In this document: piece after piece, positions 55,060 to 64,000 of the stretch
How positions within the stretch are numbered: the stretch's first letter is position 1
Layout: every line of letters begins with the position of its first letter
Assembly: GCF_000657795.2 (NCBI RefSeq)
Contig: NZ_JHEP02000007.1
Coordinates: 1-64,000, forward strand
Direction of reading: 5' to 3'
DNA from: Bordetella pseudohinzii
GTDB lineage: Bacteria; Pseudomonadota; Gammaproteobacteria; Burkholderiales; Burkholderiaceae_B
Length of the DNA: 64,000 bases
Made by a program: the position numbers and the translations under genes
The notes under the pieces: model-generated
The model's input: the letters and a program-made list of their open reading frames with translations, nothing else
Databases searched by the model: none
Told to the model about the DNA's origin: nothing

Positions 55060-55641
55060 ATGACCGCGCCCACCCATTACTTTCCGGCCCCGCGCCGCGC
55101 CAATTTCTGCAGCCAATGCGGCTCGCCCATCCGCCACCGCGTGCCAGAAGGCGACAACCGGGAACGGGACGTCTGTGACCACTGCGGCGCCATCCATTAC
55201 CAGAACCCGCGCATGGTGGTCGGCACGGTCCCGGTATGGGAGGGCCGCATCCTGCTGTGCCGCCGCGCCATCGAGCCGCGCTACAACACCTGGACGCTGC
55301 CGGCCGGCTTCATGGAGCTGGGCGAAAGCACCGCCCAGGGCGCCGGCCGCGAAACCCTGGAGGAATCCGGCGCGCGGATCCGCCTGGGCCAGCTCTACAC
55401 CATCATCGACGTGCCCCAGATCGAGCAGGTGCATATCTTCTATCTGGCCGAGGTGCTGGGCCCCGAGCTGGATCCCGGCCCCGAAAGCCTGGAAGCCCGT
55501 TTTTTCGACGAAGCCGAGATACCCTGGGATGACCTGGCCTTCCGCACCGTGGCCACCACGCTGGAACGCTATCTGCAGGACCGCCGCGCAGGCAGCTTTC
55601 CGACGCATCACTACACGCTAGAGTCCCACCGCCCATCTTGA
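55060..55641 (+). CDS. NUDIX hydrolase with N-terminal zinc ribbon
   Basis: A 193-residue protein. A zinc ribbon is formed by FCSQCGSPI and [13 protein letters not shown]. The Nudix box [21 protein letters not shown] follows at about residues 83-103, with the catalytic REtleEE-type core. Such enzymes hydrolyse nucleoside diphosphate compounds, with NADH-pyrophosphatase-like or ADP-ribose substrates as candidates. Its stop overlaps the aat start (TTGA). Confidence 0.9.
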   Translation: MTAPTHYFPAPRRANFCSQCGSPIRHRVPEGDNRERDVCDHCGAIHYQNPRMVVGTVPVWEGRILLCRRAIEPRYNTWTLPAGFMELGESTAQGAGRETLEESGARIRLGQLYTIIDVPQIEQVHIFYLAEVLGPELDPGPESLEARFFDEAEIPWDDLAFRTVATTLERYLQDRRAGSFPTHHYTLESHRPS

Positions 55642-56390
55642 AGCTGCCCTGGCTGCACGCCGACACCCCGTTTCCGCCGGCCGACACGGCGCTGGCCGAA
55701 CCCAACGGATTGCTGGCCGCTGGAGGGGAGCTGACGGTCGCCCGGCTGCGCGAGGCCTATTCCCAGGGCATCTTCCCCTGGTATTCGCAAGGCGAGCCTA
55801 TTCTCTGGTGGAGCCCCGACCCGCGCATGGTGCTGGCCTGCGCGGATTTTTCCCCCTCGCATTCCCTGCGCAAGAAGCTGCGCGGCCTGGCCCGCGCCGA
55901 ACAGGCGGCCTCGCCCCGGATCACGGTGCGGGTGGACACGGCCTTCGGCGAGGTGATCGCCGCCTGCGCCGGCACGCGCCAGGGCCAACCGGGCACCTGG
56001 ATCACGGCCGAGGTGCAGGCCGCCTACCGGGCCTGGCACGCGGCCGGCCAGGCGCACAGCATCGAAACCTGGATGGACGGCCGATTGGCCGGCGGCCTTT
56101 ATGGCGTCAGCCTGGGCGGCATGTTCTTCGGCGAATCCATGTTCGCCCATGCCACCGATGCCTCCAAGATCGCGCTGGCCTATCTGGTCGGCCTGCTCAA
56201 GCGCCACGGCGTGGCCTGGATAGACTGCCAGCAGCAGACACGGCATCTCGCCAGCCTGGGCGCGCGTCCGGTGCCCCGCCCCCGCTTCCTCGGACACGTG
56301 GCGCAAGCCATCACCCTGCCCGCGCCGCCCTGGCGCCCGGGCATTCTGCTTCAGACGGGCGAGATCATCGACGCGGCCGATCAGCGTTAA
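55638..56390 (+). CDS. aat: Leucyl/phenylalanyl-tRNA-protein transferase
   Basis: Adds Leu or Phe to proteins with N-terminal Arg or Lys, marking them for ClpAP (N-degron pathway). The product is 250 residues. Family motifs are [34 protein letters not shown] and [18 protein letters not shown]. The start is a TTG at 55638 ([13 protein letters not shown] follows), coupled to the NUDIX stop; no ATG fits. The arginyl-transferase-type bpt lies 44 bp downstream. Confidence 0.95.
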   Translation: MKLPWLHADTPFPPADTALAEPNGLLAAGGELTVARLREAYSQGIFPWYSQGEPILWWSPDPRMVLACADFSPSHSLRKKLRGLARAEQAASPRITVRVDTAFGEVIAACAGTRQGQPGTWITAEVQAAYRAWHAAGQAHSIETWMDGRLAGGLYGVSLGGMFFGESMFAHATDASKIALAYLVGLLKRHGVAWIDCQQQTRHLASLGARPVPRPRFLGHVAQAITLPAPPWRPGILLQTGEIIDAADQR

Positions 56391-56434
56391 TATGGGGACT
56401 CGGCCGCGCCTCTATGCGCCGGCTGCCGACCCGG

Positions 56435-57154
56435 ATGAGCCAGCTTAAAGAACTCCCTTTTTCAACGCTGCAGTTCTATGCCACCGCGCCCTACCCGTGC
56501 AGCTATCTGCCGGGCCGCCAGGCGCGGTCGCAGGTCGCGGCGCCCGGCCATCTGATCAACGCCGGCACCTATTCCCAACTGGTGCAGCAGGGCTTCCGGC
56601 GCAGCGGCCTGTTTACCTACCGCCCGCATTGCGACAACTGCCGGGCCTGCACGCCGGTGCGGGTGGATGCCGCCCGCTACACGCCCAACCGCAGCCAGCG
56701 CCGCGCCTGGAAGGCCCACCAGGACCTGCGCGCCTTCGTGGCCGAGCTGGCCTGGTCGCCCGAGCACTACGAGCTTTACACGCGCTACCAGCAGGGCCGG
56801 CATCCGGGCGGCGGCATGGACGACGACAGCCGCAGCCAGTATGCGCAATTCCTGCTGACCTCGCGGGTCAACACCCGGCTGGTCGAGTTCCGCCGGCCGG
56901 ACGGCGCGCTCGTGATGGTGTCCATCATCGACGTCCTGGAGGACGGCCTGTCCTCGGTCTACACCTTTTACGACCCCGAGGCGGCCGGCAGCCTGGGCAC
57001 CTACAGCATCCTCTGGCAGATCGAACAATGCCGCATGCTGGAGCTGCCCTGGCTTTACCTGGGGTATTGGATCAAGGACAGCCGCAAAATGGCCTACAAG
57101 GCCGGCTTCCAGCCCCAGGAAATCCACGTCGACGGCCAGTGGCGCGCGCCCTGA
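56435..57154 (+). CDS. bpt: Aspartate/glutamate leucyltransferase (bacterial protein transferase)
   Basis: ATE1-like enzyme that adds Leu to N-terminal Asp or Glu, feeding the same ClpAP pathway as Aat. The product is 239 residues. The family N-terminus is [20 protein letters not shown], followed by the cysteine-rich [21 protein letters not shown]. The C-terminal GNAT-like half includes [20 protein letters not shown]. The start was set at MSQLKELPF (56435); an in-frame ATG at 56414 is less family-like. Confidence 0.95.
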   Translation: MSQLKELPFSTLQFYATAPYPCSYLPGRQARSQVAAPGHLINAGTYSQLVQQGFRRSGLFTYRPHCDNCRACTPVRVDAARYTPNRSQRRAWKAHQDLRAFVAELAWSPEHYELYTRYQQGRHPGGGMDDDSRSQYAQFLLTSRVNTRLVEFRRPDGALVMVSIIDVLEDGLSSVYTFYDPEAAGSLGTYSILWQIEQCRMLELPWLYLGYWIKDSRKMAYKAGFQPQEIHVDGQWRAP

Positions 57155-57196
57155 GGGCGCTTGGCGCGAGCGCCGTCTCGCTTACAATTCCGCCTC

Positions 57197-58252
57197 ATGT
57201 CTATCCTCTTCAATGCCTACCCCCTGGCCCGCCCGGCGCTGTTCGCCATGGACGCGGAAACCGCCCACGAAGTCACCCTCGCGGGCTTGCAGCGCGCCTA
57301 TGACTGCGGCGCGACGCGGCGCTGGCTGCATGATCAGCCCCGCCTGCCGACCACGCTGATGGGCATGTCGCTGCGCAATCCCGTGGGATTGGCCGCGGGG
57401 CTGGACAAAAACGGCGCCCATATCGACGCCCTGGGCAATATGGGTTTCGGTTTCGTGGAAGTGGGCACGGTCACGCCGCGCGCCCAGCCGGGCAACCCCA
57501 AGCCGCGCATGTTCCGGCTGCCCAGGGCCAACGCGCTCATCAACCGCCTGGGTTTCAACAACCAGGGCCTGGATGCCTTCCTGGCCAATGTCGCGCGCAG
57601 CCGCTTTCGCAGCGAAGGCGGCATCCTGGGCCTGAACATCGGCAAGAACGCCGACACGCCCATCGAGCGCGCGGCCGATGACTATCTCATCGGCCTGGCC
57701 GGCGTATATCCGCATGCCGATTACGTCACCGTAAATATCTCTTCGCCCAACACCAAGAATCTGCGCGCCCTGCAAGGCGGCGACGAACTCTCCCAGCTGC
57801 TGGCCGCCCTGCGCGACAAGCGCGCCGAGCTCGCGCAGCAGCACCAGCGGCAGGTGCCCCTGGTGGTCAAGATCGCCCCCGACCTCACGCAAGAACAGAT
57901 CGACGTCATCGCCGACACCCTGCTGGCCAATGGCGTGGACGGCGTCATCGCCACCAACACCACCCTGTCGCGCGAGGCCGTGCAGGGCATGCCCCATGCC
58001 AATGAAGCCGGCGGGCTGTCGGGCGCGCCGGTGCATGAATTGTCCCTGGCCGTCATCGAGCGCCTGCGCCAGCGGGTCGGCACGGCGCTGGCCATCATCG
58101 GCGTGGGCGGCATCGTCTCGGGCCAGCAGGCGCGCGAGAAAATCGCCGCCGGCGCCGACGCCGTGCAGCTCTACACCGGTTTGATCTACCGCGGCCCCGG
58201 CCTGGTCGGCGAGTGCGTGGGCACGCTCAAAAATACGGCCCCTGCCCGTTAA
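57197..58252 (+). CDS. pyrD: Dihydroorotate dehydrogenase (quinone), class 2
   Basis: Membrane-associated FMN enzyme of pyrimidine synthesis that passes electrons to ubiquinone. The product is 351 residues. FMN/substrate motifs are [47 protein letters not shown], and the phosphate site [18 protein letters not shown] with [19 protein letters not shown]. The N-terminal helix typical of class 2 is present. It lies 42 bp after bpt. Confidence 0.97.
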   Translation: MSILFNAYPLARPALFAMDAETAHEVTLAGLQRAYDCGATRRWLHDQPRLPTTLMGMSLRNPVGLAAGLDKNGAHIDALGNMGFGFVEVGTVTPRAQPGNPKPRMFRLPRANALINRLGFNNQGLDAFLANVARSRFRSEGGILGLNIGKNADTPIERAADDYLIGLAGVYPHADYVTVNISSPNTKNLRALQGGDELSQLLAALRDKRAELAQQHQRQVPLVVKIAPDLTQEQIDVIADTLLANGVDGVIATNTTLSREAVQGMPHANEAGGLSGAPVHELSLAVIERLRQRVGTALAIIGVGGIVSGQQAREKIAAGADAVQLYTGLIYRGPGLVGECVGTLKNTAPAR

Positions 58253-58285
58253 AGCGCGGCGGCCGCAAGCGGCCGCGCATAAAAA

Positions 58286-58309
58286 AAGGCCACCCCGTTA
58301 CGGGTGGCC
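58286..58309 (-). terminator. Intrinsic terminator for the phasin gene
   Basis: Minus-strand stem GGCCACCC / GGGTGGCC with a GTAACG loop, followed by a run of seven T residues. A second GC hairpin (GCGCGGCGGCC region, 58255-58279) lies beside it. Apart from these hairpins, no feature is seen between pyrD and the phasin gene. Confidence 0.8.
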
Positions 58310-58433
58310 CTAATTCCAGCTCTGCTCTGTCACTCAACAGTACTACAGACACGGCCACAACAACAAGCCCGCCGCGCGAAAAACCGGCGGCAAAAGCGCC
58401 AGCGGGCCCTGGACCGTCAATCAGCCACTGACA

Positions 58434-59012
58434 TCAGGCGGCGCGGCGCGTGCGACCGGCGGCCTTCGTGGCGACTTCAGCGGCGTCCGAGGCCGCCTTG
58501 AACGTGGCGTTGGCCGCGGCGTTCAGGTTGGACTCGGCGACTTCGGCGGCCTGCTTGGCGGCCTTGGTCAGCGAATCGTAGGCGCTGTTGGCGGTCGCCA
58601 GCGAGGACTTGATCAGGGCAACAGCGCTTTCGGAGCCGCTCGGCGCGTTCTTGGAGAACTGCTCGACGGCTTCCTGGATCTGCTGTTGGCCTTCGGCGAT
58701 CTGTTCTTCAGCCAGCTTGGCCAGGTCGGCCTGCACCGTGTTGATGATGTCGTAGACATGCTTGCCGTAGGCCAGGGCTTTTTCGGCGCTGGGCTGCACC
58801 AGGCCGGAGGTGAAGGAAGCCGCATCCTGCGCATCCTTCAGATCGACCGCTTGCTTGGACTTCTGGGCAACCTCATCCAGCGTGGCCTTGACCACCTTCA
58901 GGTTCAGGTCGACCAGCTTCTCGAAACCGCCGAAAAGGGCGGTCTGGGCGGCGACCAGGGACTGGATGGCGGATTTCTGGCGAGCCAGGACGTGTTGGGG
59001 GATGGCGCTCAT
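58434..59012 (-). CDS. Phasin-family protein (PHB granule-associated)
   Basis: Helical, Ala/Lys-rich protein of 192 residues that coats polyhydroxybutyrate granules. The phasin_2 pattern is seen in QTALFGGFEKLVDLNLKVVKATLDE and AAKQAAEVAESNLNAAANATFKA. It ends with a basic AAGRTRRAA tail. It has no signal peptide. A strong sigma-70 promoter flanked by an inverted repeat lies upstream (59115-59178), consistent with control by a PhaR-type repressor. Confidence 0.9.
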   Translation of the reverse strand: MSAIPQHVLARQKSAIQSLVAAQTALFGGFEKLVDLNLKVVKATLDEVAQKSKQAVDLKDAQDAASFTSGLVQPSAEKALAYGKHVYDIINTVQADLAKLAEEQIAEGQQQIQEAVEQFSKNAPSGSESAVALIKSSLATANSAYDSLTKAAKQAAEVAESNLNAAANATFKAASDAAEVATKAAGRTRRAA

Positions 59013-59114
59013 AGGGGTTCTCCTTCACAGTAATTAGGATGGGCCGGCCTCATGGGCCGGTGACCTACCACCAAACGGGCGCGGACCTGGTGCAACGACC
59101 GCCGGCTCGTTTGC

Positions 59115-59178
59115 TGCAATGCACAATTGGTATTGTAGGTCGGGAAAAAAGGCTGTCAAGCTTTTTTTGTGCATTGCA
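59115..59178 (-). promoter_or_regulatory. Phasin promoter flanked by a 12-bp inverted repeat (PhaR-type operator candidate)
   Basis: On the minus strand TTGACA (59154-59159), 16 bp and TACAAT (59132-59137) form a near-consensus promoter. TGCAATGCACAA (59115-59126) and TTGTGCATTGCA (59167-59178) are exact inverted copies, one just after the -10 and one just before the -35. A repressor binding both arms would block this promoter; PhaR is the known regulator of phasin genes. Confidence 0.75.
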
Positions 59179-59366
59179 ACAACCCGGACAAATCCTTGTC
59201 CGGCAAGCATTTTTTGACGGTTGTCAGGAATTTCCCCAGGGTGACGCATGGACCAGAGTTTTCTACACTTGCCCCCTCACCCGACGGATAACAATCCATT
59301 ACAAGTCAGGCGAAGACCAATCCATAACAAGTCATTCGCAGCGTTTTTCCCTGCATTGGAGACCCC

Positions 59367-60344
59367 ATGACCCGCCTTTCCCGCACGCTTACGGCAGCCC
59401 TCGCCGCCGGCACGATGCTCGCCGCCGGCAGCGCCCTGGCCGCCTACCCGGATCACCCCGTCAACATGGTGGTGCCCTTCGCCGCTGGCGGCCCGACGGA
59501 TAACGTCGCGCGCTCCCTGGCGGAAGCGATGCGTCCCGCGCTGGGCGAAACCATCGTCGTCGAAAACAAGGGCGGCGCAGGCGGCACCATCGGCACCAAC
59601 CAGGTGGCCCGCGCCCCGGCCGATGGCTACCAGGTGCTGCTGATGCACGCAGGCTTCTCGACCGCGCCGTCGCTGTACAAGAACCCCGGCTACGATCCCT
59701 ACACCAGCTTCGCGCCGATCGGCCTGGTCGTGGACGTGCCCATGACCATCATCGCCCGCTCGGACTTCCCGGCCAACAACATCAAGGAACTGGCCGAGTA
59801 CGTGAAGAAGAACCACGACAAGATCTCGCTGGCCAATGCCGGCATCGGCGCGGCCAGCCATCTGTGCGGCGTGATGCTGGCCGAAGCCTTCGGCGTGAAT
59901 CTGCTGACCATCCCGTACAAGGGCACGGCGCCGGCCATGAACGACCTGCTGGGCAAGCAGGTGGACCTGCTGTGCGACCAGACCACCAACACGACCCAGC
60001 AGATCACCTCGGGCAAGGTCAAGGCCTATGCCGTCACCAGCCTCAAGCGCGTGCCGACGCTGCCCGACCTGCCCACGATGGACGAATCCGGCTTCAAGGG
60101 CTTTGAAGTCGGTATCTGGCATGGCATGTGGGTGCCGAAGGCCACGCCCCAGCCCGTGCAGGACAAGCTCATCAAGGCCCTGCAGGCCGGCCTGGCCGAT
60201 CCCAAGTTCCAGGAACGCATGAAGCAGCTGGGCGCCACCGTGCTGGGTTCGGAAGCCAACCCCCAGGCGCTGGACGCCAAGGTCAAGCAGCAAGTCCCGC
60301 AATGGGAGAAGCTGTTCTCGAAGGCGGGCGTCGAAAAGCAATAA
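59367..60344 (+). CDS. Bug-family (TctC) periplasmic solute receptor
   Basis: Extracytoplasmic receptor of 325 residues with a signal peptide (TLTAALAAGTMLAAGSALA). The ligand motif is YPDHPVNMVVPFAAGGPTDN, followed by TIPYKGTAPAMNDLLGKQVD and GMWVPKATPQPVQDKL. It is a paralogue of the receptor at 41846 but stands alone between the phasin promoter region and a terminator. The IclR regulator facing it from downstream may control it. Ligand unknown. Confidence 0.92.
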   Translation: MTRLSRTLTAALAAGTMLAAGSALAAYPDHPVNMVVPFAAGGPTDNVARSLAEAMRPALGETIVVENKGGAGGTIGTNQVARAPADGYQVLLMHAGFSTAPSLYKNPGYDPYTSFAPIGLVVDVPMTIIARSDFPANNIKELAEYVKKNHDKISLANAGIGAASHLCGVMLAEAFGVNLLTIPYKGTAPAMNDLLGKQVDLLCDQTTNTTQQITSGKVKAYAVTSLKRVPTLPDLPTMDESGFKGFEVGIWHGMWVPKATPQPVQDKLIKALQAGLADPKFQERMKQLGATVLGSEANPQALDAKVKQQVPQWEKLFSKAGVEKQ

Positions 60345-60382
60345 GCCCGGCCAAGCGCCTGTCCTGATGGACGGGCGCTTTC

Positions 60383-60416
60383 AAGACAAATGCCCCCGGC
60401 TGGGGGCATTTGTCTT
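60383..60416. terminator. Bidirectional terminator between the Bug receptor and IclR genes
   Basis: Perfect 15-bp stem AAGACAAATGCCCCC / GGGGGCATTTGTCTT with a GGCT loop, placed between two convergent genes. Confidence 0.8.
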
Positions 60417-60431
60417 TGCGCCTGGCCGGAT

Positions 60432-61265
60432 TCAGGCCGCGGCCACGCTGCTGGGATGGCCGTCGGGCTCGAATCCCAGGGCTTCGGAGATGGTCGCCGC
60501 GGCATCGATGAGCAGGCGCACCCATTCGTCCTGCAGGCGTTCGGCCGGCGCGGAAATGGACAGGCCCGCCACCAGGCGGCCGGTGTCGTCGCGGATGCCC
60601 GCGGCGATACAGCGCACGCCCAGCTCCAGCTCCTCGTTGTCGCGCGCGTAACCATGGCGGCGCACCAGGGCCAGTTCGCGCTCGAGGCGGTCAGGCTCGG
60701 TCAGGCTGTTGCGGGTATGGCCGGCCAGGCCGGTGCGCAAGGCGTACGCGCGCACCTGGCGCTGGTCCCAGGTCGACAGGAACAGCTTGCCGGTGGACGT
60801 CAGGTGCAGCGGCGCGCGGCCGCCGATGGCCCGCACGACCTGCATGCCGGAGCGCTCGCTCCAGGCGCGGTCGATGTAGACGATCTCGTCGCCCTGCTGC
60901 ACGGAGAGGTTGATGGTCTGCCCGGTGGAACGGTGCAGATTGCGCATGATGCCGATGGCGGCTTCGCGCACGTTGAGGCGGCCCTTGACCAGCGAACCCA
61001 GTTCGAGCAGGCGCATGCCCAGCTGGTACAGGCCGTTGTCCACCCGCTCGACATAGCGGCCGATGACCAGGTCGTTCAGGATGCGATGGGCCGTGGAGGC
61101 ATGCAGGCCCGTCGTGGCCGACAGTTCTTTCAGGGTGACCGGCTCCGGCTGCGCGGCCAGGGCGTCAAGCAGACTCATGGCGCGCTCGATCACCTGGATG
61201 GCGATTTGCGGCTGACCGGCATCGGAGTCCGGCGTGGTGACAGAGGCGGAAGGCAGACGGGACAT
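60432..61265 (-). CDS. IclR-family transcriptional regulator
   Basis: A 277-residue regulator. The N-terminal winged helix is IQVIERAMSLLDALAAQPEPV, TLKELSATTGLHASTAHRILNDL. The C-terminal effector domain includes GRAPLHLTSTGKLFLSTWD and GVRCIAAGIRDDTGRLVAGLSIS. IclR proteins usually control catabolic or transport genes for aromatic or carboxylic acids; the convergent Bug receptor is a plausible but unproven target. Confidence 0.93.
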   Translation of the reverse strand: MSRLPSASVTTPDSDAGQPQIAIQVIERAMSLLDALAAQPEPVTLKELSATTGLHASTAHRILNDLVIGRYVERVDNGLYQLGMRLLELGSLVKGRLNVREAAIGIMRNLHRSTGQTINLSVQQGDEIVYIDRAWSERSGMQVVRAIGGRAPLHLTSTGKLFLSTWDQRQVRAYALRTGLAGHTRNSLTEPDRLERELALVRRHGYARDNEELELGVRCIAAGIRDDTGRLVAGLSISAPAERLQDEWVRLLIDAAATISEALGFEPDGHPSSVAAA

Positions 61266-61374
61266 GGTCTCAGGCGCGCGCCCAAATGCGGCAACGCAGC
61301 ATCATTTATTTATCGTATTGTGAAATTCAGCCGGCGATTTGGCAACCGTTATTTGTAACCCAGCCTGGCTGACA

Positions 61375-62190
61375 TCAGCCTTTGACGGGCGGCACGAACT
61401 GTCCCCCTAAGCGCAGGACCTCGGCACGCAGGAACTCCAGCGCTTCGGCCGCCGGCTCGGGCTCGCCCTTGACGCCCAGCTCGATATGGCCCGGCGCCCC
61501 CGCCTCGCCCACACTGGGCAGGCTGAAGGCCTTGACGGCCGGCCACCGGGCTTCCAGGGCCTGCAGGGACAGCGTGATGCGCGACTCCGGCATGTTGAAC
61601 GCCAGGAAAGAATGCTCGCTGTGCCGCTGGGTGTGCTGCAAGTCGCGGTAGCGGGTGTCCAGCGTCCATTCGAGCATGGGCCAGGCCATGACCGGGAAGC
61701 CGGGCACGAAGCTGTGTTCGCGGATATAGAAGCCCGGGATGCGGTTATACGGATTGGGAATAATCTCGCAGCCGGCCGGAAAAACACCCATCTGCAGGCG
61801 CTGCTGGTTCTCCGGCGTGCTCATGTCCACCGTGCCCTGCCCCTTGGCGGCCAGATCGTGGGTGCGCTGCACGATGGCTTCTTCGGCGGCCGGGTGCAGC
61901 GCAAGCGGAACACCCAGCGCCTCGGCGGCCGCCTGGCGGGTATGGTCGTCGGGCGTGGCGCCGATGCCCCCGCAGGAAAACACGATGTCGCCGCTGGCAA
62001 AGCTGCGCCGGTAGGCCGCCACCAGCGTGTCGCGCTCGTCCGGCAGGAACTCGGCCCAGGACAGCTTCATGCCGCGGGCGGCCAGCATCTCGATCACTTT
62101 CGAAAAATGCTTGTCCTGGCGGCGTCCGGAAAGGATTTCGTCGCCCACGATGACAAGACCGATGCGGCGGGAAGCAGTATCTGCGGCCAT
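61375..62190 (-). CDS. CinA-N/MoaB-type molybdopterin-binding domain protein
   Basis: A 271-residue protein made of the CinA N-terminal (MoCF-like) domain only; the C-terminal pyridine-nucleotide amidase domain of full CinA is missing. Motifs are IGLVIVGDEILSGRRQDKHF, DIVFSCGGIGATPDDHTRQAA and the PGFPVMAWPM segment. Stand-alone CinA-N proteins may hydrolyse nucleotide-sugar or ADP-ribose-like compounds; function here is not established. It starts 19 bp downstream of the EI24-like gene stop. Confidence 0.88.
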   Translation of the reverse strand: MAADTASRRIGLVIVGDEILSGRRQDKHFSKVIEMLAARGMKLSWAEFLPDERDTLVAAYRRSFASGDIVFSCGGIGATPDDHTRQAAAEALGVPLALHPAAEEAIVQRTHDLAAKGQGTVDMSTPENQQRLQMGVFPAGCEIIPNPYNRIPGFYIREHSFVPGFPVMAWPMLEWTLDTRYRDLQHTQRHSEHSFLAFNMPESRITLSLQALEARWPAVKAFSLPSVGEAGAPGHIELGVKGEPEPAAEALEFLRAEVLRLGGQFVPPVKG

Positions 62191-62209
62191 GGGGATTCCT
62201 GAAGGGGGA

Positions 62210-63001
62210 TTAGTTGTCGATCACGAGCGGCTGGCGCGCGCGCAGGCGCTGCAGGCTGTCCAGGCCGTAGTGGGCATACACCAGGCTGGAATAGACCGGC
62301 AGGATGATCCAGGCCGGCGGCAGCAGGTTGAGCAGCGCGCAGATCAGGCCGATGATCCAGAAGCCGATGTTGTTGCGGGCCAGCAGCCAGCGGCGTTCTT
62401 CGGGGCTGGCGTGTTCGACGATGGCGTCGACCCGCAGCATGCGCGAGAAGGCGAAGGCCCACCAGAACACCGACAACAGCAGCGCCATCGGCGGCACCAG
62501 CCAGAAAGGCAGGGTCAGCAGCCATCCGAGCGCGAAGATCACACTGACCCAGATGGCATTCCAGACGCTCACGACCGTCGCATTGCGGCCCAGCCGCGAA
62601 AGACCGGCATACTCGCGCTTGCTCACATGGCGCAGCACCAGCGGCATGACGAAGACCGCGGCGATGGCCAGGCCCAGAATGCCCGAGACAGGCAGCAGGA
62701 TGGCGGCGGCCAGCAGCGGGACAAGATAGAGCTTGAGCGAGAACAGGCCGACAGTCACCAGCCAGTCGTCGACGCGATTGACCATCTCCCATTGCGAGGC
62801 TTCGACGCGCAGCCAATCGGTCAGCGGCGTCCAGAACAGCCACAGCAGCAGGATGGCGCCGACCAGGGCGATCAGAAAGGGCAGCAGCACCGCGAACAGC
62901 ATGTTCGGATGCATCTGGGAGACCAGGGCGCGCTTGAAGGCGCGCGCGACATCGGCCCCGGTGCTGGCGGCGGAAGCGGGCGGTTGGGAGGGGAAGGTCA
63001 T
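62210..63001 (-). CDS. EI24/CysZ-like integral membrane protein
   Basis: A 263-residue inner-membrane protein with about six hydrophobic segments (LFAVLLPFLIALVGAILLLW, GLFSLKLYLVPLLAAAILLP, ILGLAIAAVFVMPLVL, WNAIWVSVIFALGWLLTLPF, GFWIIGLICALLNLLPPAW). The pattern matches EI24-domain proteins, whose bacterial member CysZ moves sulfate. Sulfate transport here is only a possibility. The start at 63001 (MTFPSQPP) is chosen; the longer frame upstream crosses the opposite thioredoxin gene. Confidence 0.8.
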   Translation of the reverse strand: MTFPSQPPASAASTGADVARAFKRALVSQMHPNMLFAVLLPFLIALVGAILLLWLFWTPLTDWLRVEASQWEMVNRVDDWLVTVGLFSLKLYLVPLLAAAILLPVSGILGLAIAAVFVMPLVLRHVSKREYAGLSRLGRNATVVSVWNAIWVSVIFALGWLLTLPFWLVPPMALLLSVFWWAFAFSRMLRVDAIVEHASPEERRWLLARNNIGFWIIGLICALLNLLPPAWIILPVYSSLVYAHYGLDSLQRLRARQPLVIDN

Positions 63002-63062
63002 GGGCGCTGCCGGAAGAAATGCATGCCGGGTATGATAGTCAAACACGCTGCGATTTGCCCAC

Positions 63063-63446
63063 ATGCCTCTACTACTGCCCGGAACCGACTCCGAAAGCCT
63101 GCGCCAGGCCCTGGCGCGGCCCGACAGCTGGCTGGTCGCCTGTTTCTGCGCCGCCTGGTGCGACACCTGCCAGCAATACCGTCCCAAGCTCGAAGCCCTG
63201 GCGCAAGCGCGCCCGGAGCATGTCTTTGCCTGGATCGATATCGAGGACCACCCCGATCTGCTGGGCGACGAGGATGTCGAGAATTTCCCCACCCTGCTGG
63301 TGCAGGCGGGAGGACGCACGCTTTTCTACGGCACCATGCTGCCGCACATCGGCCACCTCGAACGCCTGCTCGACAGCCTCGCGGCCGACGCGCCGGGGGT
63401 CAAGACCGCGCTGCCGGATGTCCCTGCCCTGTTGAGCCGGGCCTGA
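63063..63446 (+). CDS. Thioredoxin-family protein
   Basis: A 127-residue cytosolic thioredoxin-fold protein. The active site is FCAAWCDTCQQYRPKLEAL (CDTC) and the cis-proline is in VENFPTLLVQAGG. It lacks a signal peptide. It is divergent from the EI24-like membrane gene with 61 bp between the starts. The Asp-Thr dipeptide is unusual for a reducing thioredoxin, so the redox role is open. Confidence 0.88.
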   Translation: MPLLLPGTDSESLRQALARPDSWLVACFCAAWCDTCQQYRPKLEALAQARPEHVFAWIDIEDHPDLLGDEDVENFPTLLVQAGGRTLFYGTMLPHIGHLERLLDSLAADAPGVKTALPDVPALLSRA

Positions 63447-63506
63447 TCCGCGCGCCATGCGCGGTCATGCCCGATGGGATGCGGCCGCGCCAGAAGAGGC
63501 GCCCGG

Positions 63507-64000
63507 TCAGTTGGGCTTGCGGCTGCCGCCCAGCAGCACGGCCAGCTGGCGCTTGCCCGTGGCGGGCGCGCGCGGCGCCTCGGCCTCGGCTTCGGCGCTC
63601 GACGCGGCGGGCACATAGGGCTTGTAGAAAAAATCATCGACCGGCTGGCGCGGCGCGCGGCGGTTGCTGTCGCGTCCGCCTTCACGGCTTTCGCGATGGC
63701 CGCCCTCGCGGCCTTCGCGGCTGCTGCCGCGTTCGCCGCCCCGGCCATGGCTGTGCGCCAGCAATTCGGCCGGAATCTCCAGCTTGCCGCGCGGCACCTG
63801 CCGCTTGATCAGCTTCTCGATATCCAGCAGATAGCGTTCTTCTTCGGGCGTGAACAGCGCGATGGCCTCGCCGCTGGCCCCGGCGCGGCCCGTGCGGCCG
63901 ATACGATGCACATAGTCTTCGGCGTTGTACGGCAGGTCATAGTTGATGACGCAGGGCACGCCCGCGACATCCAGACCGCGCGCGGCCACATCGGTGGCCA
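63507..64000 (-). CDS. DEAD-box RNA helicase, C-terminal part (5' end outside window)
   Basis: ATP-dependent RNA helicase of the RhlE type; only the last 165 or so residues are in the window. Motif V ([21 protein letters not shown]) and motif VI ([12 protein letters not shown]) of helicase domain 2 are intact. A charged tail follows with Arg/Glu/Gly repeats ([28 protein letters not shown]) typical of RNA-binding extensions. The frame stays open to the window end, so the gene is cut by the boundary, not broken. Confidence 0.92.
   Translation of the reverse strand, partial: ATDVAARGLDVAGVPCVINYDLPYNAEDYVHRIGRTGRAGASGEAIALFTPEEERYLLDIEKLIKRQVPRGKLEIPAELLAHSHGRGGERGSSREGREGGHRESREGGRDSNRRAPRQPVDDFFYKPYVPAASSAEAEAEAPRAPATGKRQLAVLLGGSRKPN

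Noticed and set aside
62027-63808. Plus-strand frame of 593 codons over the CinA-like and EI24-like genes
   Set aside because: Low-complexity Arg/Gln/Ala-rich translation, antisense to genes with clear motifs.

Overview
The window is GC-rich, densely coded DNA from a betaproteobacterium. The best fit is the Alcaligenaceae (Bordetella/Achromobacter-like). The reasons are the two Bug-type (TctC) solute receptors, the AcnD-PrpF pair, a phasin gene, a fur/bamE divergent pair and the grpE-trx-dnaK-dnaJ layout. This placement is an inference from gene content; no search was run.

Layout. 1-4826: 3' part of the potassium-stress operon (kdpB partial, kdpC, kdpD, kdpE). 4965-11205: a small unknown protein, a DapA-family aldolase, icd (minus), a DUF1841 protein, two class I cytochromes c, a MoxR ATPase/VWA protein pair and a small unknown protein. 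11488-24260: an M16 peptidase, then the heat-shock block dnaJ, dnaK, thioredoxin-like, grpE (minus strand, with two visible sigma-32-type promoters), hemH and hrcA, then nadK and recN (plus), and fur (minus). 24481-27213: bamE, dapB, murB and a tRNA-Gly.

27340-33379 is the most striking part: a complete type II-C CRISPR-Cas locus. It holds a compact cas9 (1038 codons, all nuclease motifs intact), cas1, cas2, and an array of 22 36-bp repeats with 21 spacers. A tracrRNA can be recognised between the tRNA-Gly and cas9 by a 19-nt perfect anti-repeat followed by a strong hairpin. Several independent features indicate that crRNAs and tracrRNA are both read from the minus strand, opposite to the cas genes. 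The last spacer has the exact T-arm/acceptor geometry of a tRNA-Gly 3' end.

33545-52136 is metabolic. It starts with two periplasmic thiol-redox genes (TlpA-like, DsbG), a decayed gene fragment and a LysR regulator. Next come a GntR regulator with acnD-prpF (2-methylcitrate cycle) and a LysE exporter. Then follow two divergent operons. The minus one carries a GntR regulator, an isocitrate-lyase-family lyase, two short-chain dehydrogenases and a Bug receptor. The plus one carries an aconitase, a hydantoinase/imidase-type amidohydrolase, an isochorismatase-family amidase and a CobW metallochaperone. Together these could form a route for a cyclic imide or substituted maleate, with propionate feeding the methylcitrate genes; this is a hypothesis.

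52190-64000: a second identical tRNA-Gly, a tRNA-Cys, small unknown proteins, DoxX/LysR, a NUDIX hydrolase, the N-degron transferases aat and bpt, pyrD, a phasin with a strong promoter flanked by a dyad operator, a second Bug receptor, an IclR regulator, a CinA-like protein, an EI24-like membrane protein, a thioredoxin-like protein and the 3' end of an rhlE-type RNA helicase.
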